Positions 1-8,107 are shown, counted from the stretch's first letter. The stretch is DNA of 13,098 nucleotides from Sedimentisphaerales bacterium (GCA_030636065.1 DAOVXR010000016.1:1-13098), one strand, 5' to 3'. A program made the numbers and translations. The notes: a model not told the origin generated them from the letters alone.

Positions 1-41
1 CCGGCCACCGTATCGCGAGGGTTGGACCCTTTAGTTATCGC

Positions 42-58
42 GTGGGGCAAAGCCCCAC
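42..58. repeat. Perfect hairpin, 7-bp stem
   Basis: GTGGGGC-AAA-GCCCCAC forms a perfect seven-base-pair stem with a three-base loop. No T-run follows on either strand, so it does not look like a textbook rho-independent terminator. It lies in non-coding leader about 155 bp before the efflux genes and may be a palindromic intergenic element or the end of an unseen upstream unit. Confidence 0.55.
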
Positions 59-90
59 CCTGCAAACTCAATATAAAATAAACAATGAAA

Positions 91-113
91 AGTGGTGAGT
101 GGTGAGTGGTGAG
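91..113. repeat. 7-bp tandem repeat (AGTGGTG, 3.3 copies)
   Basis: Three exact copies of AGTGGTG plus the first two bases of a fourth lie in the leader of the efflux genes. The repeat is non-coding as far as I can see. It resembles in style the 8-bp array at 1408-1471, though the unit differs. Such short arrays can change copy number by replication slippage. Confidence 0.8.
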
Positions 114-158
114 AAATATGGAAGAAAAGAGAAGTGAAATACCAATGGCGAACACAAG

Positions 159-192
159 AGCACCTCTCTGAAATACAGAAAGGTGGCACCCA
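159..192 (+). repeat. 34-bp dispersed palindromic repeat, copy A
   Basis: These 34 bases are identical, in inverted orientation, to 9178-9211. The core is an imperfect palindrome: CACCTCTCTG, a five-base AAATA spacer, then CAGAAAGGTG, with one mismatch in the ten-base arms. Read from the opposite strand that mismatch becomes a G-U wobble, so an RNA from the minus strand here would pair through all ten positions. The repeat ends about 20 bases before the start codon of the membrane-fusion gene, so it could lie in its 5' untranslated region. It may be a REP-like or MITE-like element. Confidence 0.8.
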
Positions 193-213
193 AGAGAAAA
201 AGTGGAGAGTAAT

Positions 214-1413
214 ATGCCACAATCGAAAAAAGTGATTAAAACCGTAATACAAATTGTCCTGGTGCTGATTGTCCTTGTCGGCGGCGTGGTCGCGGCGAGG
301 GCGCTGATCGCTATGCGCAAGCCGCCGCAACGAAAAGAACAAAAAGTGGTTCCGCCGTTAGTTAAAGTGGAAACCGTACGAAAACGGGACGTTCGAATGC
401 TTGTACGCGGTAACGGAACGGTAAGGGCAAAGACCCTGGTGCAAATTGTGCCGCAGGTGCCCGGCAAAGTAGTGGCAGTCCATAGCCAACTGTTAGACGG
501 AGGCTTTGTCAACAAAGGAGAAGTGCTCGTAACAATTGATCCGAGAGATTACGAATTGGCGGTTCAACGCGCCGAGGCGGGTGTGGCTCGCGCACAGGTA
601 AAACTCGATATGGAAAAAGAAGAGGCCGAGGTCGCCCATCGTGAATGGGAACAATTGCACGCCGATAAACAGCCGGCCTCGTCGCTGGTATTTCGTAAGC
701 CACAGATTCGCCAGGCCAGGGCGGAACTGGCATCAGCCCAAGCGGAACTGGATACCACAAAACTGAATCTGGAACGGACACGAATATCACTGCCATTCGC
801 AGGGAGGGTGATTACCAAAAACGTGGATATTGGTCAATACGTGGTGATGGGGCAACCCGTGGCGACAGTATATGGCACAGAAGCAATAGAAATTTCAGTA
901 CCATTAGAAGACAGAGAACTGGCCTGGTTAGATGTGCCGATGAACGCAAATATGGTATCGCAAAACACTCAAGGTAATACGCAATCCGAGACTGAGGTAA
1001 TCGCTGATTTCGCGGGAGCAAAACACCGTTGGCAGGGGCGAGTCGTACGCACCGAAGGACAAATAAACCCTAAAACCCGAATGGTCCATATAGTAATAGA
1101 AGTAAAAAAACCATTCGAACAAATCGCCGGCAACGCGGTACTGCAACCTGGTATGTTTGTTGAAGTGGCTATAACGGGCAGAACACTGAAAGACGTGTTC
1201 GTGATTCCACGTTCGGCAGTCCACAATATTGACGAACTTTGGGTGGCACAGAACGGCAAATTATACATTCGCAAGGTCGAGATCGCTCGCCGAGATAAAC
1301 GTTTTGTTTATGTAACGGCTGGCCTCGAAGAAAAAACCGACATCGTAGTCAGTAATCTCGATATAGTTACAGATCAGATGAAAATCAGAACGATTAGAAG
1401 AGTGGACGAGTAA
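214..1413 (+). CDS. RND efflux periplasmic adaptor (membrane fusion protein, HlyD/AcrA type)
   Basis: This 399-residue protein is the likely periplasmic adaptor linking the RND permease encoded next to it to an outer-membrane channel. After a short basic head, residues about 6-30 are a single hydrophobic anchor, and there is no lipobox Cys. Next come a first half-lipoyl segment (about 60-110), a long Ala/Glu/Arg-rich alpha-helical hairpin (about 115-190), and the second half-lipoyl segment starting near the LPFAGRV motif. Beta-barrel and membrane-proximal domains complete the typical MFP order. I chose ATG at 214 because GGAGAG at 204-209 is a good ribosome site. The in-frame GTG at 202 would lack one and would add only four residues. 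The substrate cannot be predicted from the sequence, and no TolC-like partner is visible. Confidence 0.9.
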   Translation: MPQSKKVIKTVIQIVLVLIVLVGGVVAARALIAMRKPPQRKEQKVVPPLVKVETVRKRDVRMLVRGNGTVRAKTLVQIVPQVPGKVVAVHSQLLDGGFVNKGEVLVTIDPRDYELAVQRAEAGVARAQVKLDMEKEEAEVAHREWEQLHADKQPASSLVFRKPQIRQARAELASAQAELDTTKLNLERTRISLPFAGRVITKNVDIGQYVVMGQPVATVYGTEAIEISVPLEDRELAWLDVPMNANMVSQNTQGNTQSETEVIADFAGAKHRWQGRVVRTEGQINPKTRMVHIVIEVKKPFEQIAGNAVLQPGMFVEVAITGRTLKDVFVIPRSAVHNIDELWVAQNGKLYIRKVEIARRDKRFVYVTAGLEEKTDIVVSNLDIVTDQMKIRTIRRVDE

Positions 1414-1471
1414 AAGAGTAAAAGAGTAAAAGAGTAGAAGGGTAGAAGGGTAGAAGAGTGTAAGAGTATGA
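1408..1471 (+). repeat. 8-bp tandem array bridging adaptor stop and permease start
   Basis: Eight consecutive 8-bp units of the form GAGTAAAA drift to GAGTAGAA, GGGTAGAA, GAGTGTAA and finally GAGTATGA. The first unit supplies the TAA stop of the adaptor gene and the last supplies the ATG of the permease gene. The purine-rich units GGGTAGAA and GAAGAG are also the only candidates for the permease ribosome site. Copy-number slippage here would change the distance between the two genes and possibly permease translation, without altering either protein. Confidence 0.9.
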
Positions 1472-4400
1472 ATGAACTTGAACAAAGGCAAGGCATATTA
1501 GGCTGGTTCGCGTCCAACCATGTGGCGGCTAACCTGATGATGCTGACAATTATGGGAGCGGGCCTTTTATCGCTGAAATCGATTAAGGTCGAGGTCTTTC
1601 CCGATATGAGCGTGAATGTAATCACGATCAGCGTACCATATCTCGGCGCAACTCCGGCAGAGGTGGAAGAAGGCGTATGTCAGCGTGTGGAAGAAGCGGT
1701 GGCAGGGATCGAAGGTATTAAACGTTTGAGTAGCACGGCATCCGAGGGAATAGGCACCATAACAGTGGAAGTCGAAGAATACGCGGACGTCAAAGAAGTA
1801 CTGGACGACGTCAAAGCAGAGGTTGACCGTATAATAACGTTTCCAAAAGAGACGGAAAAACCCATTATCAAAGAAATTACAACGCGGCATCAGGTTATCA
1901 CGTTAGCGATGTTTGGCGATGTGCCCGAACGTACACTAAAAGATTTGGCTGAGACGATATATGATGACCTGACCGCTATGAAAAATATTTCACAAGTGGA
2001 AATCACCGGCGTAAGGCGTTACGAGATATCAATCGAGATATCGGAAGAAACACTGCGAAAGTATGGACTGAGTTTCGAGGCGGTTGCAGATGCGGTGCGA
2101 CGCTCGTCACTGGACCTGCCGGGCGGCTCGGTCAAGACCGAGGGCGGCGAGATACTGGTTCGGGCAAAAGGGCAGGGATACACAGGAAAAGATTTTGAAA
2201 AAATAGTGGTACTGGCACACAATGACGGTACTAAATTGCGTTTGAGCGACATCGCGACTGTAGTAGATGGCTTCGAGGATTCCGACCGAACAGCAAGATT
2301 CGACGGCAAACCGGCGGCACTGATTAACGTGTTCCGCGTAGGAGAACAGGGCGCGCTTGACGTCGCCAATACCGTCAAAGAATACGTCCGGACCAAACAG
2401 GCTCAATTGCCGGAAGGCATATCCATCGCTACGTGGTTCGACCGATCATCGTATCTGCGCTCCCGGTTAAATCTGCTCAAACGTAATGCTATCTACGGCT
2501 TAGGTCTGGTGGTGCTGTCCCTGGCATTTTTTCTGGATGTCAGAGTCGCGTTCTGGACGGCGTTGGGGATTCCGATTTCATTCCTCGGAGCTTTCGCACT
2601 ACTGCCCCATTTCAATGTCTCAGTGAATATGATCTCCCTTTTTGCCTTTATCGTGGCGCTTGGGATTGTGGTCGATGACGCGATTGTCGTTGGCGAAAAC
2701 ATTTTCGCCTATCGCCAAAAAGGAATGGACCGCGTTCAGGCGGCAATAAAAGGTGTAAAAGAAATGGCATCTCCGGTTGTTATCGCGGTGCTGACAACAA
2801 TGCTCGCGTTTGTGCCGATGCTGTACACCACCGGAATAATGGGCAAAATGATCAGGAACATACCTGTCGTGGTAATCAGTGTGTTCGCATTGTCGCTGGT
2901 GGAGGCGCTGCTGATCCTGCCGGCACATCTGTCGGCGGGCCGAGCCAGGAAGACACTTGGGCCGATAGGACGTGGGCAAAAGCGAATGCGTGATTGGCTG
3001 GATCGTCTTGTCGGGGTGGTATTCGCAGGGCTGCTGGAACGTTTTTTGGTATGGCGATATTTGATACTCGCCCTGGGACTGGCTGTTTTGACAGCGACAA
3101 TCGGTTTTATCGCCGGCGGACATTTGAAATTCACGATGATGCCCAAGGTTGACGCGGACAATATATGGGCGTCACTGACTATGCCGCAGGGTACTCCGCG
3201 AGAACAGACCGAGGCAGTTGTTCGACGTCTGGAAGACGCCGCCGAAAAGGTTCGGAAAGAACTCGAGGCCAAACGCGACAACGGCAACCCTGCCCTCTTT
3301 CGGCATATTGCCACTAATATCGGTAATCAGCCGTTTGGGCAATCCCGCGGCGGACCCGGCCGCAGGGGAGGCTCCACGAGCGGGTCGGGAACAGGGCATC
3401 TCGCTGAAGTTAATATTGAACTGCTCAGCAGTGAAGAACGTGAAATTTCGTCAACCGCGATTGCCAACCGCTGGCGTGAGGCTGCGGGGGAAATTCCGGG
3501 TATTTCATCGTTGACCTTTACGGCTTCGCTTTTCTCGGCTGGCGACGCGGTGAATATCGAACTTTCTCACCGTAATTTCGATACACTCCTAACAGTGGCT
3601 GACGAACTCAAGAATACATTGGGCGGCTATCAGGGAGTAAGCGATATAGCCGACAGTTTCGAAACAGGCAAACTGGAATTGAAGCTCTCACTAAAAGATG
3701 ATGGTCGTGTGCTGGGCTTGACTTTGTCCGATCTGGCACGTCAGGTACGTTATGGATTTTACGGCTACGAAGTTCAGCGTGTTCAACGCGGGCGGGATGA
3801 TATTCGCGTAATGGTCCGTTATCCACAAGAACAGCGAAAAAGCCTTGCGGACATCGAAAACATGCGAATCCGACTTACCGACGGCGTGGAAGTACCGTTC
3901 GTAACCGTGGCCCAGGTTCGACAGGGACGCGATTACGCGGCAATCAATCGGGCCGAACGACGACGGATTGTGAGCGTAACAGCGGACGTCGATGAAAATG
4001 TCGCCAACGCCGGCGAGATAAACCAGGATTTAATGAAAGATGTTCTGCCGCGACTGAAACAGGAATATCCCGGCCTGACTTATGATTTTCAGGGCGAGCA
4101 GAAGGAAAAAAGTGATTCCATGCAAACACTTTCGTATAACGCAGCTATAGCATTATTGGCGATATTCGCTCTGCTGGCAATCCAGTTCCGCAGTTATATT
4201 CAACCGGTTATTATTATGTCAGCGATACCTTTCGGGCTTATCGGCGCCGTATTAGGACATATTCTTATGGGATATAACCTGACGATGCTTTCACTGTTTG
4301 GGATAGTGGCATTAACAGGGGTGGTGGTGAACGACTCACTTATCCTGGTCGATCTTGTCAATCGTCAGCGACGTTCGGGCGGTATTCTAACGGAGGTGGT

Positions 4401-4620
4401 ACGGGATTCGGCGGTACGGCGGTTTCGTCCGATTATCCTGACAACACTAACAACCTTTTTAGGGCTGACGCCAATGATACTTGAAACAAGTCTCCAGGCG
4501 AAGATACTGATACCTATGGCTATTAGTCTGGGTTTTGGTATAATCTTCGCTACGGCGATAACTCTGGTGTTGGTTCCCGTGCTTTATATGATACTGGAGG
4601 ACATAAAAAAGCTGATTTGA
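1468..4620 (+). CDS. RND family efflux permease (AcrB/ACR_tran type)
   Basis: This 1050-residue inner-membrane proton antiporter has the length expected for the AcrB/ACR_tran family. Residues about 12-36 form TM1, and the first large periplasmic porter region follows from VEVFPDMSVN. TM4 contains GIVVDDAIVVGEN with the adjacent proton-relay aspartates D403 and D404. The second periplasmic region starts after about residue 550, and the last TM bundle runs to the C-terminus. At the TM10 position where AcrB has Lys940, this protein reads GVVVNDSLILVD (N955, D956), so the canonical lysine appears replaced. A Gly/Arg/Ser-rich loop near residues 624-645 sits in the second porter region. It likely works with the adaptor just upstream. 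The start is ATG at 1468, inside a tandem repeat. Substrate is unknown. Confidence 0.93.
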   Translation: MNELEQRQGILGWFASNHVAANLMMLTIMGAGLLSLKSIKVEVFPDMSVNVITISVPYLGATPAEVEEGVCQRVEEAVAGIEGIKRLSSTASEGIGTITVEVEEYADVKEVLDDVKAEVDRIITFPKETEKPIIKEITTRHQVITLAMFGDVPERTLKDLAETIYDDLTAMKNISQVEITGVRRYEISIEISEETLRKYGLSFEAVADAVRRSSLDLPGGSVKTEGGEILVRAKGQGYTGKDFEKIVVLAHNDGTKLRLSDIATVVDGFEDSDRTARFDGKPAALINVFRVGEQGALDVANTVKEYVRTKQAQLPEGISIATWFDRSSYLRSRLNLLKRNAIYGLGLVVLSLAFFLDVRVAFWTALGIPISFLGAFALLPHFNVSVNMISLFAFIVALGIVVDDAIVVGENIFAYRQKGMDRVQAAIKGVKEMASPVVIAVLTTMLAFVPMLYTTGIMGKMIRNIPVVVISVFALSLVEALLILPAHLSAGRARKTLGPIGRGQKRMRDWLDRLVGVVFAGLLERFLVWRYLILALGLAVLTATIGFIAGGHLKFTMMPKVDADNIWASLTMPQGTPREQTEAVVRRLEDAAEKVRKELEAKRDNGNPALFRHIATNIGNQPFGQSRGGPGRRGGSTSGSGTGHLAEVNIELLSSEEREISSTAIANRWREAAGEIPGISSLTFTASLFSAGDAVNIELSHRNFDTLLTVADELKNTLGGYQGVSDIADSFETGKLELKLSLKDDGRVLGLTLSDLARQVRYGFYGYEVQRVQRGRDDIRVMVRYPQEQRKSLADIENMRIRLTDGVEVPFVTVAQVRQGRDYAAINRAERRRIVSVTADVDENVANAGEINQDLMKDVLPRLKQEYPGLTYDFQGEQKEKSDSMQTLSYNAAIALLAIFALLAIQFRSYIQPVIIMSAIPFGLIGAVLGHILMGYNLTMLSLFGIVALTGVVVNDSLILVDLVNRQRRSGGILTEVVRDSAVRRFRPIILTTLTTFLGLTPMILETSLQAKILIPMAISLGFGIIFATAITLVLVPVLYMILEDIKKLI

Positions 4621-4636
4621 GTATTATTTATCCAAT

Positions 4637-5842
4637 ATGCGTAAAAGCGACCAAAAACGATTAAAGCGAAAACTTGCCGGCCTGAGCGAGGCCCATCGGA
4701 AACGGCTGTACAAACAGGCAGCAAGACTTCGCAAAACAGCTCAGATCAAAGCCGGAAGAAAATCGACCGGGCCAAATGAAAATGCCCGCGATTGGCAGTC
4801 CGCGGACGAGTCGATTTCTTTTGAAAAACGCTCCGGGCCGGCTCCGATGTCGCTGGAAGACTGGGTACTCAGGCTGCTCGAAAAGAAACATCTCGACATC
4901 GAACGGACAACACCTGAGCTACCTGCCGAACTGTATCACGGGACTGTAATTTCCACAGGGGCAGGCCGATGTCAACTGCTCTATGAGCAACACCTCCGCG
5001 ACGCCATATTACGGCCCGAACTGACCGTGGCACAACGCAGCGACCTGGCTACCGGCGACGTTGTCGATTTTTCCGTCTCGGCAGACGGTACGCATATCGT
5101 CGAACAGGTTCACCCGCGTAAGACGATTCTTTCACGTCCGGACCCACACGATTCGCGGCTGGAGCGGGTGATTGCCGCCAATATCGATATTGCCGTCATC
5201 GTATCGTCTGTCAAGGCTCCGCCGCTGAACACTAATATAATCGACCGCTATCTTTTAGCCATCGAACGGGGCGGGATCACACCTCTGATCTGTGTCAACA
5301 AAATCGATTTAATCTCGTCCGATGCCGACCTGTCCACATTAGAGAGTCGATTTTTAACCTATAAAGAAATGGGAATTACCGTAGTCTATTGCTCGGCTCT
5401 TGCCGGGGAAGGGATTGATAATCTGATGGAAAATCTGTCCGGGCGACTGAGTGTTTTTGTGGGCCATAGCGGCGTCGGCAAATCTTCTATTCTTAACGCG
5501 ATTGATCCGTCGCTAACATTATCGACTAACAATGTGCGTAAAAAAAACCAGAAGGGCCGTCACACTACCGCCGCCACCACGTTGTATGACCTGCCACGCG
5601 ATGTAAAAATCATTGACACACCTGGCGTGCGCAGTTTTGGTTTGTGGAAGATGAGCACGCGGGAGCTTCGCTGGTATTTCAGTGAATTCGATGCTTTCAG
5701 CAATCAATGCAAATTCTCCGATTGCTCCCACACACACGAACCCGAATGCGCCGTCCAGCAAGCCGTTACAGATGGGAAAATTCAATCGGTACGTTATGAA
5801 AGCTATTGCCGTATTCTCGAAACACTCGCCAGAGAAAAGTAA
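4637..5842 (+). CDS. rsgA: Ribosome small-subunit assembly GTPase RsgA (YjeQ)
   Basis: RsgA is a circularly permuted GTPase that helps late 30S subunit maturation. In this 401-residue protein the order is diagnostic: an OB-fold (about 98-165, ending with the typical RKTILSRP), then G4 NKID (221-224), G5-like CSALAGEG (252-259), then P-loop GHSGVGKS (276-283), G2 around the HTTAATT segment (309-315), and G3 DTPG (327-330). The C-terminal zinc site is C358, C363, H365 and C371 in CKFSDCSHTHEPEC. An unusually long, very basic N-terminal extension of roughly 95 residues precedes the OB-fold, longer than the short basic tail of E. coli RsgA. It starts 16 nt after the permease stop without a clear ribosome site, so it may be translationally coupled. 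It ends 12 nt before the convergent mobB gene. Confidence 0.95.
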   Translation: MRKSDQKRLKRKLAGLSEAHRKRLYKQAARLRKTAQIKAGRKSTGPNENARDWQSADESISFEKRSGPAPMSLEDWVLRLLEKKHLDIERTTPELPAELYHGTVISTGAGRCQLLYEQHLRDAILRPELTVAQRSDLATGDVVDFSVSADGTHIVEQVHPRKTILSRPDPHDSRLERVIAANIDIAVIVSSVKAPPLNTNIIDRYLLAIERGGITPLICVNKIDLISSDADLSTLESRFLTYKEMGITVVYCSALAGEGIDNLMENLSGRLSVFVGHSGVGKSSILNAIDPSLTLSTNNVRKKNQKGRHTTAATTLYDLPRDVKIIDTPGVRSFGLWKMSTRELRWYFSEFDAFSNQCKFSDCSHTHEPECAVQQAVTDGKIQSVRYESYCRILETLAREK

Positions 5843-5854
5843 CGATAACACCTT

Positions 5855-6328
5855 TTACAATTCCCGCTGATATTTTTCCAGGAACAGTTTTTTTATGGCC
5901 GCCAGTGCTTTTGTCCGGCGATTTTCGCCCCACGGCAAAACCGCGATAACATTACTGATTGTCTCATCAATTTGTACCTCGCCTTCCCGCAGCAGCCAAA
6001 TCTTATCAATATCGCTGCGTTTAAGCCCCTCCACAAGGATTAAATCGTACTTGCCGCCCAGTTGAGCTATCGCGTCATCAATGGTCAGGGGTTCTTCCAA
6101 CCGTTTTTTGGTAAAGACCAACTCCTCATTATAAGCTAAAACTGATGCTCCCGACCTGAAAAAACGATCCGTATCGCTTCCCTCCCGATCCGATTCTATC
6201 GGCTCATGCGAATGTTTCACCACCGCCACTCGCATTCCTTTGCCGACAAAAAAGTCCAACAGCCCTTCGATAAGAGTTGTCTTGCCGGAATTCTTGAAAC
6301 CGCTGATCCCTATAACCGGTATTTTCAT
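5855..6328 (-). CDS. mobB: Molybdopterin-guanine dinucleotide biosynthesis protein MobB
   Basis: MobB is a GTP-binding accessory protein in attaching GMP to molybdopterin for bis-MGD enzymes. This 157-residue protein has the usual length. The Walker A motif is GFKNSGKTT (10-18). The family-typical segment VVKHSHEPIESDREGSDTD (37-55) follows and ends in RFFRSGA. The Walker B-like strand is DLILVEGLK (95-103). The gene starts 6 nt after the exported-protein gene, so it is probably cotranscribed with it, and it is the last gene of the minus-strand run. Its ribosome site is weak. No mobA or other molybdopterin genes are in the window, so the link to the ORP-type genes upstream is only suggestive. 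The 12-nt convergent gap to rsgA holds no terminator I can see. Confidence 0.9.
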   Translation of the reverse strand: MKIPVIGISGFKNSGKTTLIEGLLDFFVGKGMRVAVVKHSHEPIESDREGSDTDRFFRSGASVLAYNEELVFTKKRLEEPLTIDDAIAQLGGKYDLILVEGLKRSDIDKIWLLREGEVQIDETISNVIAVLPWGENRRTKALAAIKKLFLEKYQREL

Positions 6329-6334
6329 CTTGTT

Positions 6335-7306
6335 TTACTTGAGTAATGAATCCGTCGAAGGTAATTCGAGATTGGAATAATTGACCGGTTCGCTTGGTGG
6401 CGATGTACGGTCGAGTTTGCCTGATCCGAGGACTACTCCGATCCGATCGTTTTGTTCCGCGAGCCGATCCATCATAGAACGCAGGTCCGCCAACTGTTTT
6501 TCCATCCGCGAGAACAGTATTTTATCAATTTGGCCGTTCAGTATGGTTTGCATTGCCATACGACTGACAAGATCGAATTTGCGATTCATACTACCGATCT
6601 GTCCGATTGTTCGCTTGACCCTGACAGCCAATTTCGGCCTGACGCGATAGATTTTCGTAGTGGTTCTGGTCAGTTCTATCGAGCGAACGATTTCCAGAGT
6701 TGTGCCCGCGGATTCGTTCAGGCTCCGCCATTGGTGAATCAGATCGCAGCATCTTTCGAGTGCGATTCGAAGTTCATTTAAATCTTCAGGCGTTACGCTT
6801 CGATGGATAACAGAGTTGGGGTCGCACTGGTCTTTTTTTGCTTTTGCCGGCGATGATTTGTTTTCCGTTTTGGTTTCTGTTGTTGTGGCGGTTTGCCCGG
6901 TGGATGTTGACGTTGCGGGTTTGACTACCGCAGCCAAAACGGACAGGTCCTTAAGTGGATAACCACGTCCGCCATAATGATAGGGATAATCCAATATCGC
7001 GAACACTCGCTGAGTTACCTGGGGATGATACCGCCACTGCCAATATTTGTTTGGCTGTTCCCATTTGACCTGGTTCGGCTTTTCAGGCTGGGCAGGGTCG
7101 GGATTCGGGTCGGGGTGCAACGGCACTGCCGGCAGAATCTCCGGTTCTTTGGTATCGGTATTGGGATCGATTTGTTTGTCGGTTTCGTGACCGACCGCCT
7201 GCGAAGATTTCTTATCCGGTTGATCCGTTGACGCCGACTCCCGTTGACCCCGGACCGGTAAAATAATGACCGCAAGTAGTATGAAAATATAGACAGCAAT
7301 TTTCAT
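6335..7306 (-). CDS. Exported hypothetical protein, proline-rich linker and helical C-terminus
   Basis: I do not recognise this 323-residue protein. From ATG at 7306 the N-terminus is MKIAVYIFILLAVIILPVRG, a good Sec signal peptide with cleavage likely just after residue 20. There is no lipobox Cys. Residues about 20-85 are low-complexity, rich in Asp, Pro and Gln. A short aromatic segment (KYWQWRYHP to YHYGGRGYPLKDL) follows, then a Thr/Ser/Lys-rich linker, then a charged helical region (about 170-300) that could form coiled coil. An upstream in-frame start at 7333 exists, but GGTGA just before 7306 and the resulting signal peptide favour the shorter form. It sits between thi4 and mobB with 51 and 6 nt spacers. 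It is probably periplasmic or envelope-associated. Function is unknown. Confidence 0.75.
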   Translation of the reverse strand: MKIAVYIFILLAVIILPVRGQRESASTDQPDKKSSQAVGHETDKQIDPNTDTKEPEILPAVPLHPDPNPDPAQPEKPNQVKWEQPNKYWQWRYHPQVTQRVFAILDYPYHYGGRGYPLKDLSVLAAVVKPATSTSTGQTATTTETKTENKSSPAKAKKDQCDPNSVIHRSVTPEDLNELRIALERCCDLIHQWRSLNESAGTTLEIVRSIELTRTTTKIYRVRPKLAVRVKRTIGQIGSMNRKFDLVSRMAMQTILNGQIDKILFSRMEKQLADLRSMMDRLAEQNDRIGVVLGSGKLDRTSPPSEPVNYSNLELPSTDSLLK

Positions 7307-7357
7307 GTTGTTCACCGTACCTGTAAAAAGCATGAACGGTTACAGAACTTTTATTGA

Positions 7358-8107
7358 TCAGCCTTGTTTTTTAATCAATAATTCGGCGACTTTCTTTCCC
7401 GACTTCAGCATACCGCCGAAGATCGGCCCCATCCGGGGGATATTATACGTCGCGCACACCGACATTCCGGTTACGTAAACGCCCGGATACACTTTCCCGG
7501 TCTTTTCAACGACCCCAGCCTCGGAAATCTCCACGTCCATAGGGCCTTCACCTATTTCCTGAGGATGAAAGTCTTTAACCTTTTTCCTGAGCATGTGGAT
7601 AAGCTCCGCTGGGTGGCCGGTCGCTTCAATCACATATTTAGCGCCGATACAGAACGGATCGACGTGTAAATTCATCGCCCTTATGCAGGACGCGTTGACC
7701 ACCAACCCCTTGACGGAGCCGTCTTTTATTACCAGGTCTTCCGCTTCGATAAGATTATATATCTCCGCTCCCGCCTGGCAGGCGCGATAACCCAGACCGG
7801 TCGCAAACTCAATCGAGTCGGCAGTATATAAATCACCCACTTTTTTGGTGGTTATACCGATTTCCTCCGGAATCTCGTTATCTTCGAAAACCACGACACT
7901 GCAACCAGCCGCCCCACCCCAAATGCCTCCGCCTACGGAGAGTTTCTTCTCAAGGACTACCGTTTTGACGCCTGATCGGGCCAGATAAAAGGCCGCCGCC
8001 AACCCTGCCGGCCCCGACCCCACGATAACCACGTCATTTTCCAGATGATCTTGCAGTCTCCTGTAATATTCCCCGATAATTGCCTGTGATATTTCTGTTT
8101 CTTTCAT
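7358..8107 (-). CDS. thi4: Thi4-type thiamine thiazole synthase (sulfide-dependent His type)
   Basis: Thi4 makes the ADP-thiazole moiety of thiamine from NAD, glycine and a sulfur source. The 249-residue protein has the FAD/NAD-binding Rossmann motif VGSGPAG (29-35), the family GGGIWGGA segment (59-66), ATGH (162-165), and the C-terminal PRMGPIFGGM segment (224-233). Eukaryotic Thi4 donates sulfur from a single Cys and is inactivated. Here the corresponding position, in MNLHVDP, is His148, as in the methanogen enzyme that uses free sulfide catalytically. A ribose-1,5-bisphosphate isomerase assignment, a close relative in archaea, is possible but less likely. The gene lies 28 nt after the radical SAM gene, with no room for a TPP riboswitch between them, and no other thiamine genes are in view. 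Confidence 0.9.
   Translation of the reverse strand: MKETEISQAIIGEYYRRLQDHLENDVVIVGSGPAGLAAAFYLARSGVKTVVLEKKLSVGGGIWGGAAGCSVVVFEDNEIPEEIGITTKKVGDLYTADSIEFATGLGYRACQAGAEIYNLIEAEDLVIKDGSVKGLVVNASCIRAMNLHVDPFCIGAKYVIEATGHPAELIHMLRKKVKDFHPQEIGEGPMDVEISEAGVVEKTGKVYPGVYVTGMSVCATYNIPRMGPIFGGMLKSGKKVAELLIKKQG

Noticed and set aside
1..98. Possible end of an upstream gene reading into the window on the plus strand
   Set aside because: Two frames stay open for 80 to 98 bases, but neither gives a recognisable protein tail and the stretch carries a hairpin and repeats. It is too short to call.
31..342. 103-aa minus-strand open frame over the efflux leader
   Set aside because: It crosses the tandem and dispersed repeats and runs into the adaptor gene, with no ribosome site or family look. 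It is a shadow frame.
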